Below are positions 8,205 to 16,813 of a stretch of DNA of 32,552 nt, in pieces. The stretch comes from Acidobacteriota bacterium (GTDB lineage: Bacteria; Acidobacteriota; Terriglobia; Bryobacterales; Bryobacteraceae), in NCBI GenBank assembly GCA_016215215.1, contig JACRKW010000386.1, positions 1-32,552 of the forward strand, in the 5' to 3' direction. The position numbers and the translations under genes are program-made. A model generated the notes under the pieces. It ran no database searches, had not been told where the DNA came from, and worked only from the letters and a program-made list of their open reading frames with translations. Within the stretch, counting starts at the first letter, position 1. Each line of letters starts with the position of its first letter.

Positions 8205-9471
8205 GGGCGCGTCCAGGGTCCTGTTCCTCCCGCGCCAAGCGCAACTGAAGCGCCGTCACTGCCAGCAGGAGCACCGTGAACATCTGGATGCCGGACACGG
8301 CTGCGATTGCCTGCGTGACCCAAGCGGATAGATAGGTTGCCGCCACGAGCGCATTGAACTGAGCCAACCGCGGATGGCCGGCGGGCAGGAGGCGCGCGGT
8401 GAGGCAGGCCCCGAGCACCGCGATCGAACAATCGTAGATGGGCACATAGACGTTCACTACCAACGTCCCCGTGAGGCCGGCGGCCCACAGATGAAGCTGC
8501 TGATGCCGCCCTGACTTGGGATAGCGCCGCCAGGCAACAACCACTGCACCGAAACATGCCGCCGCCACCAGCACGAACAGCACACGTCCGGGCATGGAGC
8601 GCCCGCCGGGCAACAGTTGAAAGAAGGCGTTGAGGTCCACGAATTTCCAGGTGCGGAACGGAGACGCTGAGCCAGTGGTTCCGCTGAAGTACTTGAAGAG
8701 GAGTTGCACATAGCCGCGGCAGGCTTCCATTCCCACGGCTCCCACAGACACAGCCGCCAGCATCAACGCACCTAGCGAGAAGCCGCCAAGGACCGGGAAT
8801 TGGCGGCCGATCAACAGACAGGGAAGCACTAAGACTAGCAATGTAGGCTTGTACAAACAGAGTGAAATGACCATCCCGGCGAGAACGAGCCGATCCCGTT
8901 GCACCAGCCACAGCGACAGCGCCAGAACGCAGAATCCGAAGCCTGTGGTCTGCCCGCCGATCCAGCATTCAATCAGAAACGGTTGGAAGGAAAGTGCCAG
9001 CAGCACCCCAGTGATCCAGGTTTCCTGAGGCAGCTCAGATCGCGGCCAGATCAGGTTCAGGCCGAGGAGATACAGGCATAAGCTGAAGAAGATCCAAACC
9101 AGATAGGCGGCCAGGTAGGGCAGCCTCGCAAAGGGTCGAAAGAGAAGAGCGAAGTAGGGAGGGTAGGCAAACGGCAGAGTGGAACCTGGCGGCGCGCCCG
9201 GCCGAAGTTCACGATACAACCGATCCTGCAGTTCCAGGTCATAGAGCCTGTCGGCAGTGTAGCGGTTCAGGATGTCGCCGGCGAGGTAAAACGCCGGGAA
9301 ATCAGCCATCACACGAATGCCAAAGACAGGCCGGCCGGCGGCCGCGGGCAGCGACAGAAGGAGCGCCACGATCCCCGCGGCGATTACGGCCAGGCAGACG
9401 AATCTGATCTCCCGCTGCTCCCAGCCCGGGCCGACGAGCCGGGCCATCCGTTGCATAATCCACGTTTGCAT
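8173..9471 (-). CDS. GT87/DUF2029-like polytopic membrane glycosyltransferase
   Basis: The 432-residue protein has about ten hydrophobic segments. It carries features of the DUF2029/GT87 family of polyprenyl-phosphate-sugar-dependent mannosyltransferase-like enzymes: an early loop acidic motif in MADFPAFYLAGDIL (about 55-70), then PFAYPPYFALLFRPFARLPY, the conserved IGGQTTGF stretch, and LCLYKPTLL. Such enzymes use lipid-linked sugars on the outer side of the membrane. The substrate is unknown. Its ATG overlaps the stop of the preceding gene as TGATG (9469-9473), so translation is probably coupled. It is the last gene of an operon beginning at the J-domain gene. Confidence 0.72.
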   Translation of the reverse strand: MQTWIMQRMARLVGPGWEQREIRFVCLAVIAAGIVALLLSLPAAAGRPVFGIRVMADFPAFYLAGDILNRYTADRLYDLELQDRLYRELRPGAPPGSTLPFAYPPYFALLFRPFARLPYLAAYLVWIFFSLCLYLLGLNLIWPRSELPQETWITGVLLALSFQPFLIECWIGGQTTGFGFCVLALSLWLVQRDRLVLAGMVISLCLYKPTLLVLVLPCLLIGRQFPVLGGFSLGALMLAAVSVGAVGMEACRGYVQLLFKYFSGTTGSASPFRTWKFVDLNAFFQLLPGGRSMPGRVLFVLVAAACFGAVVVAWRRYPKSGRHQQLHLWAAGLTGTLVVNVYVPIYDCSIAVLGACLTARLLPAGHPRLAQFNALVAATYLSAWVTQAIAAVSGIQMFTVLLLAVTALQLRLAREEQDPGRALSASPSSASG

Positions 9472-11015
9472 CAGGGGATCGTCCCCACGATCTTCTCGCC
9501 CTTCCGCTGTTCGTACGGCAGCGACAGCCCCGGCCGGGCGAACAGCATGAAGCCGTCGTCCTCATAGACCATACGCCATTTGCCCTGCTCTTCGATCTTC
9601 CGCGCTAGAGGTTCCTTCACGCGCGCCAGCACAAGGTCGGTCGGATACCGCCGGGTGATGTCCTCAAGTGTCTTCAGGTCGCCGGTACGGTACATGTGCA
9701 CCACGCTTTCGACGAACTCTGGCTGGTAAGCGATGTCATAACGGCCGTCGCACCCCACCTTCACGTTTGGATGGAGCTTCCATGCGACGTATGCTCCGTC
9801 GATGAAACCCGTCATGACGTTCCCGCGGAAGGAATGCTTCTTCAAGAAATCAACCGGCCCGGCCGGGGAGAACAGCCGCACGGCGCCCGCTGAGGGGCTG
9901 CCCGGTATCCGCGCGCACCAGAACTGGCGGTTGTACGATCCCCAAACCAGGCACACTGCAGCCGCAGACACGAAGGCTACCGACAGCGTCCCCGCCTCCC
10001 TGGCGCCGAGCCTCTCGGCGGACTGTGCAAACTTCGTCTTCGAAATCGCCCTCGCTACCGTTACCGTCCATGCCAACGAATAGAAGGGCAGGATCTTCAC
10101 TGCGCGGGTGGTTGCGGCAGCCAGCACCGCGACCATCAGAATCCCTTCGAAGTTCCTCCAGCCAGTGCGCCATGCCACCACAATTGCAGCGCAGAGACTG
10201 GCAAGAAACAGAAGCTGGGGAAAGCCGATCTCCGTCACCAGCCACCGCGGATTCCACTCGACGATGATGGGCCGGGGCATGGTGAGCGTCTCTAGGATGT
10301 AGCGGTAGTAACCCAATCCATAGGGCGTCAGCGAGACAACGGCGGCCATGCCGGCCATTGTCGCGGCCAAGTGAGTCCAGGGCCTTCCTCGCGCCGCCTG
10401 CTCGATGGCGTAGGACCCAAGGATGGCGAAGCCGACCACCAATCCTCCGTGGAGATTCACCCACAAAGCGCACACGGCCAGCCAGAGAGCAATCCACCAC
10501 CGGCCGCCGGCTTCGTCGCGCCTGAGCAGCAGCAGCAAGAGCGAGCATGCCAGCACGGAGTAGGCTTGAGCCGCCACAGGCGGCGTACCCAGCACGCCGC
10601 TCGCGATGGAAACCGCCGCCGTTGCTAACGCCAGCGGCAGCGGGACACTGTCTGCCCTCAGCCGCAGCGCGAGCAGGAGGAGGGCCGAGCCGAGGATGCA
10701 GGCATTGAACAGCCCCAGCGCGAGGCCGCCGCCCATCCGGACCACAAACAATCCCACCAGACCCGCACCCCACTCATGGTCGATCATCGGGCGAACAGTC
10801 GACGTGTATGCGAAGGGATCCTGAAGCGGCATCGCGCTGGTGCGAACCACTTCCCGGGCCAGCGCCATTTCGTGCCAAAGATCGTGATGCACCACCGGCG
10901 AAGACGTCATGCTCAGCCCGAGCACAAGCATCGACAGCCACGCAAGTTGAGGCATCCACGCGCCCGCGCCCCGCGTTAGGTGAGTCGTCTTGAACGGCTT
11001 CCACTCCTGGGTCAT
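9471..11015 (-). CDS. Polytopic membrane protein, GT-C-glycosyltransferase-like (tandem copy 2)
   Basis: The 514-residue protein has a long multi-pass region (about 20-350) followed by a soluble C-terminal domain (about 375-514). The first extracytoplasmic loop contains HHDLWHEMALAREV, then DPFAYTS and IDHEWGAGL. This Asp/His-rich pattern resembles GT-C enzymes of the PMT/ArnT type. The C-terminal domain contains FIDGAYVAWKL, KVGCDGRYD and a final YEDDGFMLFARP stretch. Many Acidobacteria carry similar uncharacterised proteins. The neighbour at 11037-12569 is a close paralogue, with near-identical stretches in the tail. I infer a sugar- or lipid-transfer role only from fold resemblance. Confidence 0.65.
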   Translation of the reverse strand: MTQEWKPFKTTHLTRGAGAWMPQLAWLSMLVLGLSMTSSPVVHHDLWHEMALAREVVRTSAMPLQDPFAYTSTVRPMIDHEWGAGLVGLFVVRMGGGLALGLFNACILGSALLLLALRLRADSVPLPLALATAAVSIASGVLGTPPVAAQAYSVLACSLLLLLLRRDEAGGRWWIALWLAVCALWVNLHGGLVVGFAILGSYAIEQAARGRPWTHLAATMAGMAAVVSLTPYGLGYYRYILETLTMPRPIIVEWNPRWLVTEIGFPQLLFLASLCAAIVVAWRTGWRNFEGILMVAVLAAATTRAVKILPFYSLAWTVTVARAISKTKFAQSAERLGAREAGTLSVAFVSAAAVCLVWGSYNRQFWCARIPGSPSAGAVRLFSPAGPVDFLKKHSFRGNVMTGFIDGAYVAWKLHPNVKVGCDGRYDIAYQPEFVESVVHMYRTGDLKTLEDITRRYPTDLVLARVKEPLARKIEEQGKWRMVYEDDGFMLFARPGLSLPYEQRKGEKIVGTIP

Positions 11016-11036
11016 GTGCTACATTTCCGGCCTTCC

Positions 11037-12569
11037 CTACGGGATGCTGCCCATGATCAGTTCTCCCTTCCGCTGCTGGTAAGGCAGAGCCAGCCCCGGC
11101 CGGGCGAACAGGTTGTAGCCGTCGTCCTCATACACTTTGCGCCATTCGCCCTGCGCCTCGATCGTTCGCGACAGCGGCTCCTTCGCGCGCGCCAGAACAA
11201 GGTCGGTCGGGTGCCGCAGAGCGATATCTTTCAGAATCTTCAAATCGCCGCTGCGGTACATGCGCACCACGTTTTCGACGAACTCGGGCGGGTAAGCCGC
11301 CTCATACCGGCTGTCGCATCCCACCTTTACGCGCGCCTGGAGTTTCCAAGAGACATAACTCCCGTCCATGAAGTCCGTCATCATGTTCCCCTGGAAAGCA
11401 TGCGTTTGGAGGTAGTCGACCGGACCCACTGGATAGAGGATCGTTGCCGTTCGGGCGAGCGGAACTCCCGGGATCCGGACAATCCAAAACCTTCTTTGGA
11501 CCAGGCCCCAGCACGAAATCGCCGCGACCGTCAACAGAACCACCGCCAGCGCTCGGGCCTCCTCGCAAGCCAACCTCCTGGCCTTCTCACCAAGCGCTGT
11601 TCGAGAAATCGCCCTGGGCACGGCAATCAGCCACGCCATCGCATAGAAGGGCAGCGCCTTTGTCGCCCGTACCGAAACCACGGCCAGGACCGCCACTATC
11701 AGCAGTCCCTCGCACTTCCTCCACCCCTCGCGGCGAACCACAACGGCCGCCAGCCAGATGCTGGCCAGGAACGCCACCTGGCGAACACTGAACTCGGAGA
11801 CCAGCCACTTCGGATTCCATTCCGTAATGACCGGCCGGCTCATGGTGAGGGCGTTCAGAACATATCCGTAGTAACTCAGGCCGTATGGATTCAGCAGAAT
11901 CACGGCAAGCATTCCCGCCATCGTTGCCGCCAGGTGCCCCCAGCGCCGTCCCCGCGCCGCCTGCTCAATGGCGTGGGCTCCGAGCATGGCAAATCCGATG
12001 ACCATTCCTCCGTGAACATTCACCCAGAGCGCACATACGGCCAACCAGGGGGCGATCCAGCCGCGGCTGCCCTCGTCGTCGCGCTGTAGAAACAGCAGCA
12101 GCAGGGCGCAGGCCAGTGCGGAGTAGGCCTGAGCCACTACGGCAGGGAAGCTGAGCACGCCAATTCCGATCGGAAACGCCGCTGCCGGCAAGGCCACCAG
12201 GAGGGGGACTCTGCAGGCACTCAAGTTCCGCGCCAGGAGAACCGCGATCGCGCCAACCAGGCACAGGTTATACAGAGCCAACGCGGGGCCCCCGCCCGCT
12301 TTGGCTAGCAGAAGCACGATCAGGCCCGCGCCCCACTCATGATGCACAACCGGATCGACTGTCGGGGTGTAGGCGAAGGAATCCGCGGTCGGAAAGCGCG
12401 AGGTTGCGACAACTTCGCGCGCCAACGCCATCTGGTGCCAAACGTCGTGGTGCAGCAGCGCCGGCAAAGTAAGTGCGACCCCCAGCAAAAAGACTGAGAC
12501 GCCCGCCACTGGATCCAGCCACGCGCCGGAGGACTTGAACCGCTCGTTGAGAAATGCGCGCCACTTCAT
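11037..12569 (-). CDS. Polytopic membrane protein, GT-C-glycosyltransferase-like (tandem copy 1)
   Basis: The 510-residue paralogue of the next gene has the same architecture: a multi-pass region, a first loop with HHDVWHQMALAREV, DSFAYTP and VHHEWGAGL, and a soluble tail with FMDGSYVSWKL, KVGCDSRYE and YEDDGYNLFARPG. One visible change is His in place of Asp in the (D/H)HEWG motif (VHHEWGAG here, IDHEWGAG in copy 2), so the two may differ in activity. Its ATG overlaps the stop of the J-domain gene (ATGA, 12566-12569), and copy 2 begins 21 bp downstream. A glycosyltransferase role is inferred, not shown. Confidence 0.65.
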   Translation of the reverse strand: MKWRAFLNERFKSSGAWLDPVAGVSVFLLGVALTLPALLHHDVWHQMALAREVVATSRFPTADSFAYTPTVDPVVHHEWGAGLIVLLLAKAGGGPALALYNLCLVGAIAVLLARNLSACRVPLLVALPAAAFPIGIGVLSFPAVVAQAYSALACALLLLFLQRDDEGSRGWIAPWLAVCALWVNVHGGMVIGFAMLGAHAIEQAARGRRWGHLAATMAGMLAVILLNPYGLSYYGYVLNALTMSRPVITEWNPKWLVSEFSVRQVAFLASIWLAAVVVRREGWRKCEGLLIVAVLAVVSVRATKALPFYAMAWLIAVPRAISRTALGEKARRLACEEARALAVVLLTVAAISCWGLVQRRFWIVRIPGVPLARTATILYPVGPVDYLQTHAFQGNMMTDFMDGSYVSWKLQARVKVGCDSRYEAAYPPEFVENVVRMYRSGDLKILKDIALRHPTDLVLARAKEPLSRTIEAQGEWRKVYEDDGYNLFARPGLALPYQQRKGELIMGSIP

Positions 12570-13231
12570 TGCGCGTCAGAATCCGCGAATTCGCCCAGAG
12601 TGGACCAGGAGATGGATTCCTCGGTCTGGCTCCTCCCGTTCTCGGCGGCCTTCAGCATCTTGTAAAGAATCTTGTTGGACGGCAGATTCGCCTCCACATG
12701 GTCCACGCCCAGGCCCGTGATCACTATGTCGCTGCTCTCATCCTGGAGCGCCAGGTTCTTGTCCTTCAGGTACCAGAGCGTGAACATCAGGTGCTCGCGC
12801 GGGAAGGTCATCATCGTCTCCAGTTCCAGTACGGAAACACCAGGCCGATCGGGGTTGCTGCGCCGCCGGTTGTAGAGCAGGCACAGGACCCCCATGCGCC
12901 GATTGGCCTCTCCGTCGATGCCAAGCTCGAACTCCTTCAGTCCAAAGACGCCCAGTGGCTGAAGACGCTTGGCAAGGTACTCGACGTCATAGTCAGCCTT
13001 CGCCTCCGCGTTGGAGAGAATCCGGTACGCTTTGGTCAGCAGCAGGAACCTGTCAATGTCACCGGTGCGCGGGTTGTCGGGATGATAACGGGAGGCCAGC
13101 ATCCGGAACACCCGCTGGATGGTTCCCAGTTCGGCGTTCGGGCTGATCTGCATCAGCTCGTAGTAATCGACGAATTGCTCCTCTGGCATGGGCCATGCTC
13201 TCTTGGCGATAAGAAGGCAAACGAAATGCAT
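12566..13231 (-). CDS. J-domain (DnaJ-like) protein with an unrecognised C-terminal domain
   Basis: The first 70 residues form a J domain: VDYYELMQISPNAELGTIQR, the essential HPD tripeptide at 50-52 in SRYHPDNP, then FLLLTKAYRILSNAEAKADYD. J domains stimulate Hsp70 (DnaK) ATPase. There is no Gly/Phe region or zinc-finger domain, so this is a class III type J protein. The remaining 140 residues resemble nothing I recognise; they contain a basic patch (YNRRRSNPDRPG) and a predicted helix-rich part. A better start may be Met15 (13189), preceded by AGAGAG. It heads the operon 13231-8173 and overlaps the first membrane protein gene. Confidence 0.75.
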   Translation of the reverse strand: MHFVCLLIAKRAWPMPEEQFVDYYELMQISPNAELGTIQRVFRMLASRYHPDNPRTGDIDRFLLLTKAYRILSNAEAKADYDVEYLAKRLQPLGVFGLKEFELGIDGEANRRMGVLCLLYNRRRSNPDRPGVSVLELETMMTFPREHLMFTLWYLKDKNLALQDESSDIVITGLGVDHVEANLPSNKILYKMLKAAENGRSQTEESISWSTLGEFADSDAQ

Positions 13232-13372
13232 GCCCGCTCTGCTGCGCGGGCTTGGTGTCGCTGGCCCGTATTGGGGCAGACAATAACCCTTCGCGGACCG
13301 GGTGGTTACCCGCTCACCGATATTCTTCGTGCGACGTATCGCGAATCGCGGCCGCCGGGTATCGCGAACCCT

Positions 13373-13477
13373 TTAGCGCAAGTCTCTCAACTTCCTCGCC
13401 CGGCGGCGCAGCAAGTACAGTATCAACAGCACCACGCCGCCGGCCACGGCGACGGCAGTGATCATCTGATCAGACAT
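13373..13477 (-). CDS. Small 34-residue single-pass membrane peptide in the tad operon
   Basis: An ATG at 13477 is preceded by a near-perfect GGAGGT ribosome site with 6-7 bp spacing. The frame encodes 34 residues and ends in TAA at 13373-13375. The peptide starts MSDQM, has one hydrophobic helix (about residues 5-23, rich in Ala, Val, Gly and Leu) and ends in a strongly basic tail (RRRARKLRDLR). It begins 33 bp after the tadC stop on the same strand. The strong ribosome site, clean membrane-anchor design and location make it a convincing gene. Function is unknown; it could be a platform subunit or assembly factor of the Tad machine. Confidence 0.7.
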   Translation of the reverse strand: MSDQMITAVAVAGGVVLLILYLLRRRARKLRDLR

Positions 13478-13510
13478 CAAAGTACCTCCATTGGTCTCAG
13501 CACAACCGTT

Positions 13511-14440
13511 CTATTTCTCTCCGCGAAGGACAGGGAGTAGATCCCTGGCGATGGTCAGAAACGCGGGGCCGCCGGCGATGATCAGAATGGCCGGCAGAAT
13601 GAAGAAGAAGACGATCACCGTCAACTTCACGCCCAGCTTGTTCGCCTTTTCCTCGATCAGTTGTCTGCGACGCACGCGCATGAATTCCGCGTGCGCCCGC
13701 AGCGAATCGGCGATGCTGGTGCCAAACCGGTCGGTCTGCACCATGATCGCCACGAACTTCCTCACCTCCGGCTCCATCGTCCGGTCGGCCATGTTGCGCA
13801 TCGCCTCTGCCCGTTTCACCCCGGTTCGCATCTCCAGGCCCACGATAGACAACTCCCGGCAGAGCGCAGGGTGGGTCAATGCCAGTTCCTCGGCGACCTT
13901 CTTCATCGCCTGATCCAATCCGAGTCCGGCTTCCACGCAGACCACCAGCAGGTCCAGCGTGTCCGGTAAAGCGATTCGCAGGTTTTCCTGATGCCGGCTG
14001 ATCGCCAGATCCAGGCAGACGCCGGTGAGCAGATAGCCGAGCACTCCGGCTGCGACCCAGGCGCCGTAGACAAACAGCATCATCCAGTCCGAGAAGCTCG
14101 TGTAGGTCACTGTCGCAGCAATACAGCCGGCTGTGATCAGCAGACGGAGCGCCATGTAGATGGGTAGGGCATTGTCTGAGTAATACCCCGCCGCAAGCAA
14201 TTGGCGGCGCGTCAGCGACGCCGATGCCGGATTGGCCGGCACCTTTTCTCCCACCCATTGCAGGAAGTGCACAAGCTTGGGGGTTCCGCTCGCCACGGCG
14301 GCATTCACAAGCCGTTGCCCCGGCAGGGGTGCCGACAACTGCGCCGCTGCGGTCGCCGGACGCGCGTAGTAGCGGTAGCCGAACCAAGTGATGGAGCCGG
14401 CAACCGCCACAAACATCAGCACGAGAATGGTGAGTTCCAT
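13511..14440 (-). CDS. tadC: TadC-like inner-membrane platform protein
   Basis: The 309-residue protein has an N-terminal membrane segment, a hydrophobic pair (about 85-130), a T2SSF domain (about 145-270) with ALPDTLDLLVVCVEAGLGLDQA and DRTMEPEVRKFVAIMVQTDRFG, and a C-terminal hydrophobic segment ending near residue 300. It is the TadC partner of the TadB encoded 3 bp upstream. It belongs to the core operon with the CpaF motor, and should anchor the motor and pilin addition at the inner membrane. It is a paralogue of 2605-3516. Confidence 0.9.
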   Translation of the reverse strand: MELTILVLMFVAVAGSITWFGYRYYARPATAAAQLSAPLPGQRLVNAAVASGTPKLVHFLQWVGEKVPANPASASLTRRQLLAAGYYSDNALPIYMALRLLITAGCIAATVTYTSFSDWMMLFVYGAWVAAGVLGYLLTGVCLDLAISRHQENLRIALPDTLDLLVVCVEAGLGLDQAMKKVAEELALTHPALCRELSIVGLEMRTGVKRAEAMRNMADRTMEPEVRKFVAIMVQTDRFGTSIADSLRAHAEFMRVRRRQLIEEKANKLGVKLTVIVFFFILPAILIIAGGPAFLTIARDLLPVLRGEK

Positions 14441-14443
14441 AGG

Positions 14444-15418
14444 CTAGACCCGGATGTCGACTACTTTTCTCATCAGCAGATAGCCCACAATCTGCCCCAT
14501 GAAAGCGGCGATCAGCAGAAGTTGCCCGTCCGGATCGGTCAACAGAATCTTCACGTAAAACGGGCTCCGGAACTGCAACCCCAAGAGCGTCACCAACGGA
14601 ATCGCGCTCAACAGCAAAGCTGTAATCCGCGCGTGGGCTGTCGCGGCCTGGATGTGCCCCATCAGCCGGAAGCGCTCGCGCACGGTAATGGCCAGGTTGG
14701 TGAGAATCTCGCCCAGGTTGCCGCCCGCCTCCCGCTGCAGGACTACAGCCGACACGAAGAACTTCACGTCGACCAGCGGCACGCGTTTCACCATCTCAAG
14801 CAGTGTTTGCTCCAACGGGGAGCCCAGGCTGTGTTCGCGGAACACCCGCTGCCACTCTACGCGGCTGGGCGCCGGCGCTTCGTCCGCCAGCATCTCCAGA
14901 CTCACTGAAAATGCGTGACCGGCCCGGATCGCCCGCGCGATGAAATCCAGAGCCTCAGGAAACTGCTCCTGAAACTGCCGGAGGCGCCGGGTCCGCTTTG
15001 TGGAGAGCACGATCAGAGGCGAAGCGCCAAGAGCTGTCGCCAGAATCAGGCTGGTGAACCACGGGATTACAAGCAGAGGAATAAACCATCCGGCCACAGC
15101 GCCGGCCACCGCGAGGCCGATGCAAGCCGCCAGAATTCCCGCGCCGCTCCAATCCAGGCCGGCTCCGGCGGCGCGGGTTCCCAATTCGCCGATCAGCCGG
15201 TCCACCAAGTTGGGCCTGGATGCCGCTGAGTGCGGTTTCTCTTCTATGAAGACTGGCGCCCCGAACGCTCTCCTGATTCCTGTAGCCGGCTGCAGCTTCC
15301 CGGCCAGGTGTGACTTCTCCGCCGCCCTCAACAGGCCGCTCCCCAGCCACAGCGCCAAGCCCGTGCAGGCCAGCAAGACAATAAAGATGAGGGCGAATAG
15401 TGCCGGCATTGTGTTCAC
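14444..15418 (-). CDS. tadB: TadB-like inner-membrane platform protein
   Basis: The 324-residue protein has an N-terminal membrane anchor (about 5-28), a central hydrophobic hairpin (about 90-135), a T2SSF domain (about 155-270) with FPEALDFIARAIRAGHAFSVSLEML and LQREAGGNLGEILTNLA, and two C-terminal membrane segments. This is the classical TadB order. Its start directly abuts the stop of the CpaF motor gene (15418/15419), and the TadC gene follows after 3 bp, so all three are likely translated from one message. Confidence 0.92.
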   Translation of the reverse strand: MNTMPALFALIFIVLLACTGLALWLGSGLLRAAEKSHLAGKLQPATGIRRAFGAPVFIEEKPHSAASRPNLVDRLIGELGTRAAGAGLDWSGAGILAACIGLAVAGAVAGWFIPLLVIPWFTSLILATALGASPLIVLSTKRTRRLRQFQEQFPEALDFIARAIRAGHAFSVSLEMLADEAPAPSRVEWQRVFREHSLGSPLEQTLLEMVKRVPLVDVKFFVSAVVLQREAGGNLGEILTNLAITVRERFRLMGHIQAATAHARITALLLSAIPLVTLLGLQFRSPFYVKILLTDPDGQLLLIAAFMGQIVGYLLMRKVVDIRV

Positions 15419-16813
15419 TCAGCGCAGTTCGAATACGGACTGGAATGTCTCGGGCGGGAACTGGAAGCCCGCCGTCCTCAACTTCTCGTAGAACTTTGGC
15501 CTGATGCCGGTTGCCCGGAATCGTCCCACCACCCTGCCGTCCGGCGTGACGCCGGTCCTCTCAAACAGAAAGATGTCCTGCGTCGTCACCACGTCGCGCT
15601 CCATCCCTACACATTCAGTGATATGCGTTACGTGACGGGTGCCGTCGCTGAAGCGTGCCACGTGGACGAACAGGTCGATCGCCGACGAGATCTGCTGGCG
15701 GATCGATTGCACGCTCATGCTCGAATTGGCCATCCCCATCATCACCTCCAGGCGCGAGATGGAGTCCCTCGGGCTGTTGCAGTGGACTGTCGTCAGCGAC
15801 CCGTCGTGACCGGTATTCATTGCCTGCATCATGTCCAGCGCCTCCTCGCCCCGCACTTCGCCGACAATGATGCGGTCCGGGCGCATGCGCAGCGCGTTGA
15901 TCACCAGGTTCCTGATCCGGATGGCCCCGGCTCCCTCCAGGTTGGGGGGACGTGCCTCCAGGCGCGCCACGTGCGTCTGCTGCATCTGCAGTTCTGCCGC
16001 GTCCTCGATGGTGACAATCCGCTCTTCCTCAGAGATGAAGGTGGATAGCGCATTCAGCAGAGTCGTCTTGCCTGCGCCCGTTCCGCCGGACACGATGATG
16101 TTCAGCCGCGCCGCCACGCAGGCGCGCAGCAATTTGAGCATCTCCTCGGTGAGTGTGAGATTTCCCACCAGGTCGTTGGCCGTGAGAGGGGTGCGGCCGA
16201 ACCGGCGGATGGAGAGGACCGGTCCGTCCACCGCCACCGGCGGGATCACCGCATTGACTCGCGAGCCGTCCGGCAGGCGCGCGTCCACCATCGGCGAGGA
16301 CTCGTCGATCCGCCTTCCCACCCGGGAGACGATCTTTTCGATGATCCGCACCAGGTGGGCATCGTCCTTGAACTCCACGGGGGTTCTGTAGAGCTTGCCG
16401 GCCCGCTCAATGTAGACCATGTGCGGCGTGGTCACCAGAATGTCGGAGATCGTGTGGTCCTCCAGTAGCGGCTCCAGCGGTCCCAAACCGAACACCTCGT
16501 CCAGTACCTCGGCGCTCACTCGTTCCCGCTCGGCCAGGCTGAGCGGAGTCTCCTCCTCCTCCACCAGGCGCTCCACTGCCTGCCGGATCTCAGCTCGCAT
16601 CTGAGGCTCCGGCAGTAAGGAGAGCGCCTCCAGGTTGATCCTGTGGATGAGCTTCCTATGCAGAGCGAATTTCAGTTCCTGATAGTCAGCCGAAAACGCC
16701 TGCCGGTGAAACAGACGCATCACCCATCCCGCCTCGCGCGTGGCCGGGAGGTTCGATACGGTTCTGTCAAAGGTGGCCATGTGTTCCCTCGAATCCCGCC
16801 TGTCTTCCGTCAT
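15419..16813 (-). CDS. cpaF: CpaF/TadA pilus motor ATPase
   Basis: The 464-residue protein is a secretion-superfamily hexameric ATPase that powers Flp pilus assembly at the cytoplasmic side of the inner membrane. Walker A GGTGAGKT lies at 243-250. The Asp box (VTIEDAAELQ), a Walker B-type RIIVGEVRGEEA (about 314-325) and the His box (MNTGHDGSLTTVH) follow in order. The N-terminal domain (about 45-200) is the usual CpaF all-helical plus N2 region. The first ATG overlaps the cpaE stop (ATGA). An alternative ATG at 16780 has a better ribosome site (GAGGG, 5 bp spacing), which would drop the first 11 residues. Confidence 0.93.
   Translation of the reverse strand: MTEDRRDSREHMATFDRTVSNLPATREAGWVMRLFHRQAFSADYQELKFALHRKLIHRINLEALSLLPEPQMRAEIRQAVERLVEEEETPLSLAERERVSAEVLDEVFGLGPLEPLLEDHTISDILVTTPHMVYIERAGKLYRTPVEFKDDAHLVRIIEKIVSRVGRRIDESSPMVDARLPDGSRVNAVIPPVAVDGPVLSIRRFGRTPLTANDLVGNLTLTEEMLKLLRACVAARLNIIVSGGTGAGKTTLLNALSTFISEEERIVTIEDAAELQMQQTHVARLEARPPNLEGAGAIRIRNLVINALRMRPDRIIVGEVRGEEALDMMQAMNTGHDGSLTTVHCNSPRDSISRLEVMMGMANSSMSVQSIRQQISSAIDLFVHVARFSDGTRHVTHITECVGMERDVVTTQDIFLFERTGVTPDGRVVGRFRATGIRPKFYEKLRTAGFQFPPETFQSVFELR

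Noticed and set aside
10980-12089. A 369-codon plus-strand frame
   Set aside because: It is antisense to the GT-C-like membrane genes, with Arg/His/Gln-rich sequence and no motifs.
13299-13312. Small CGGGT/ACCCG hairpin between the 34-residue gene and the J-domain gene
   Set aside because: Only 5 bp with a 4-nt loop and no T-run; too weak to call a terminator.
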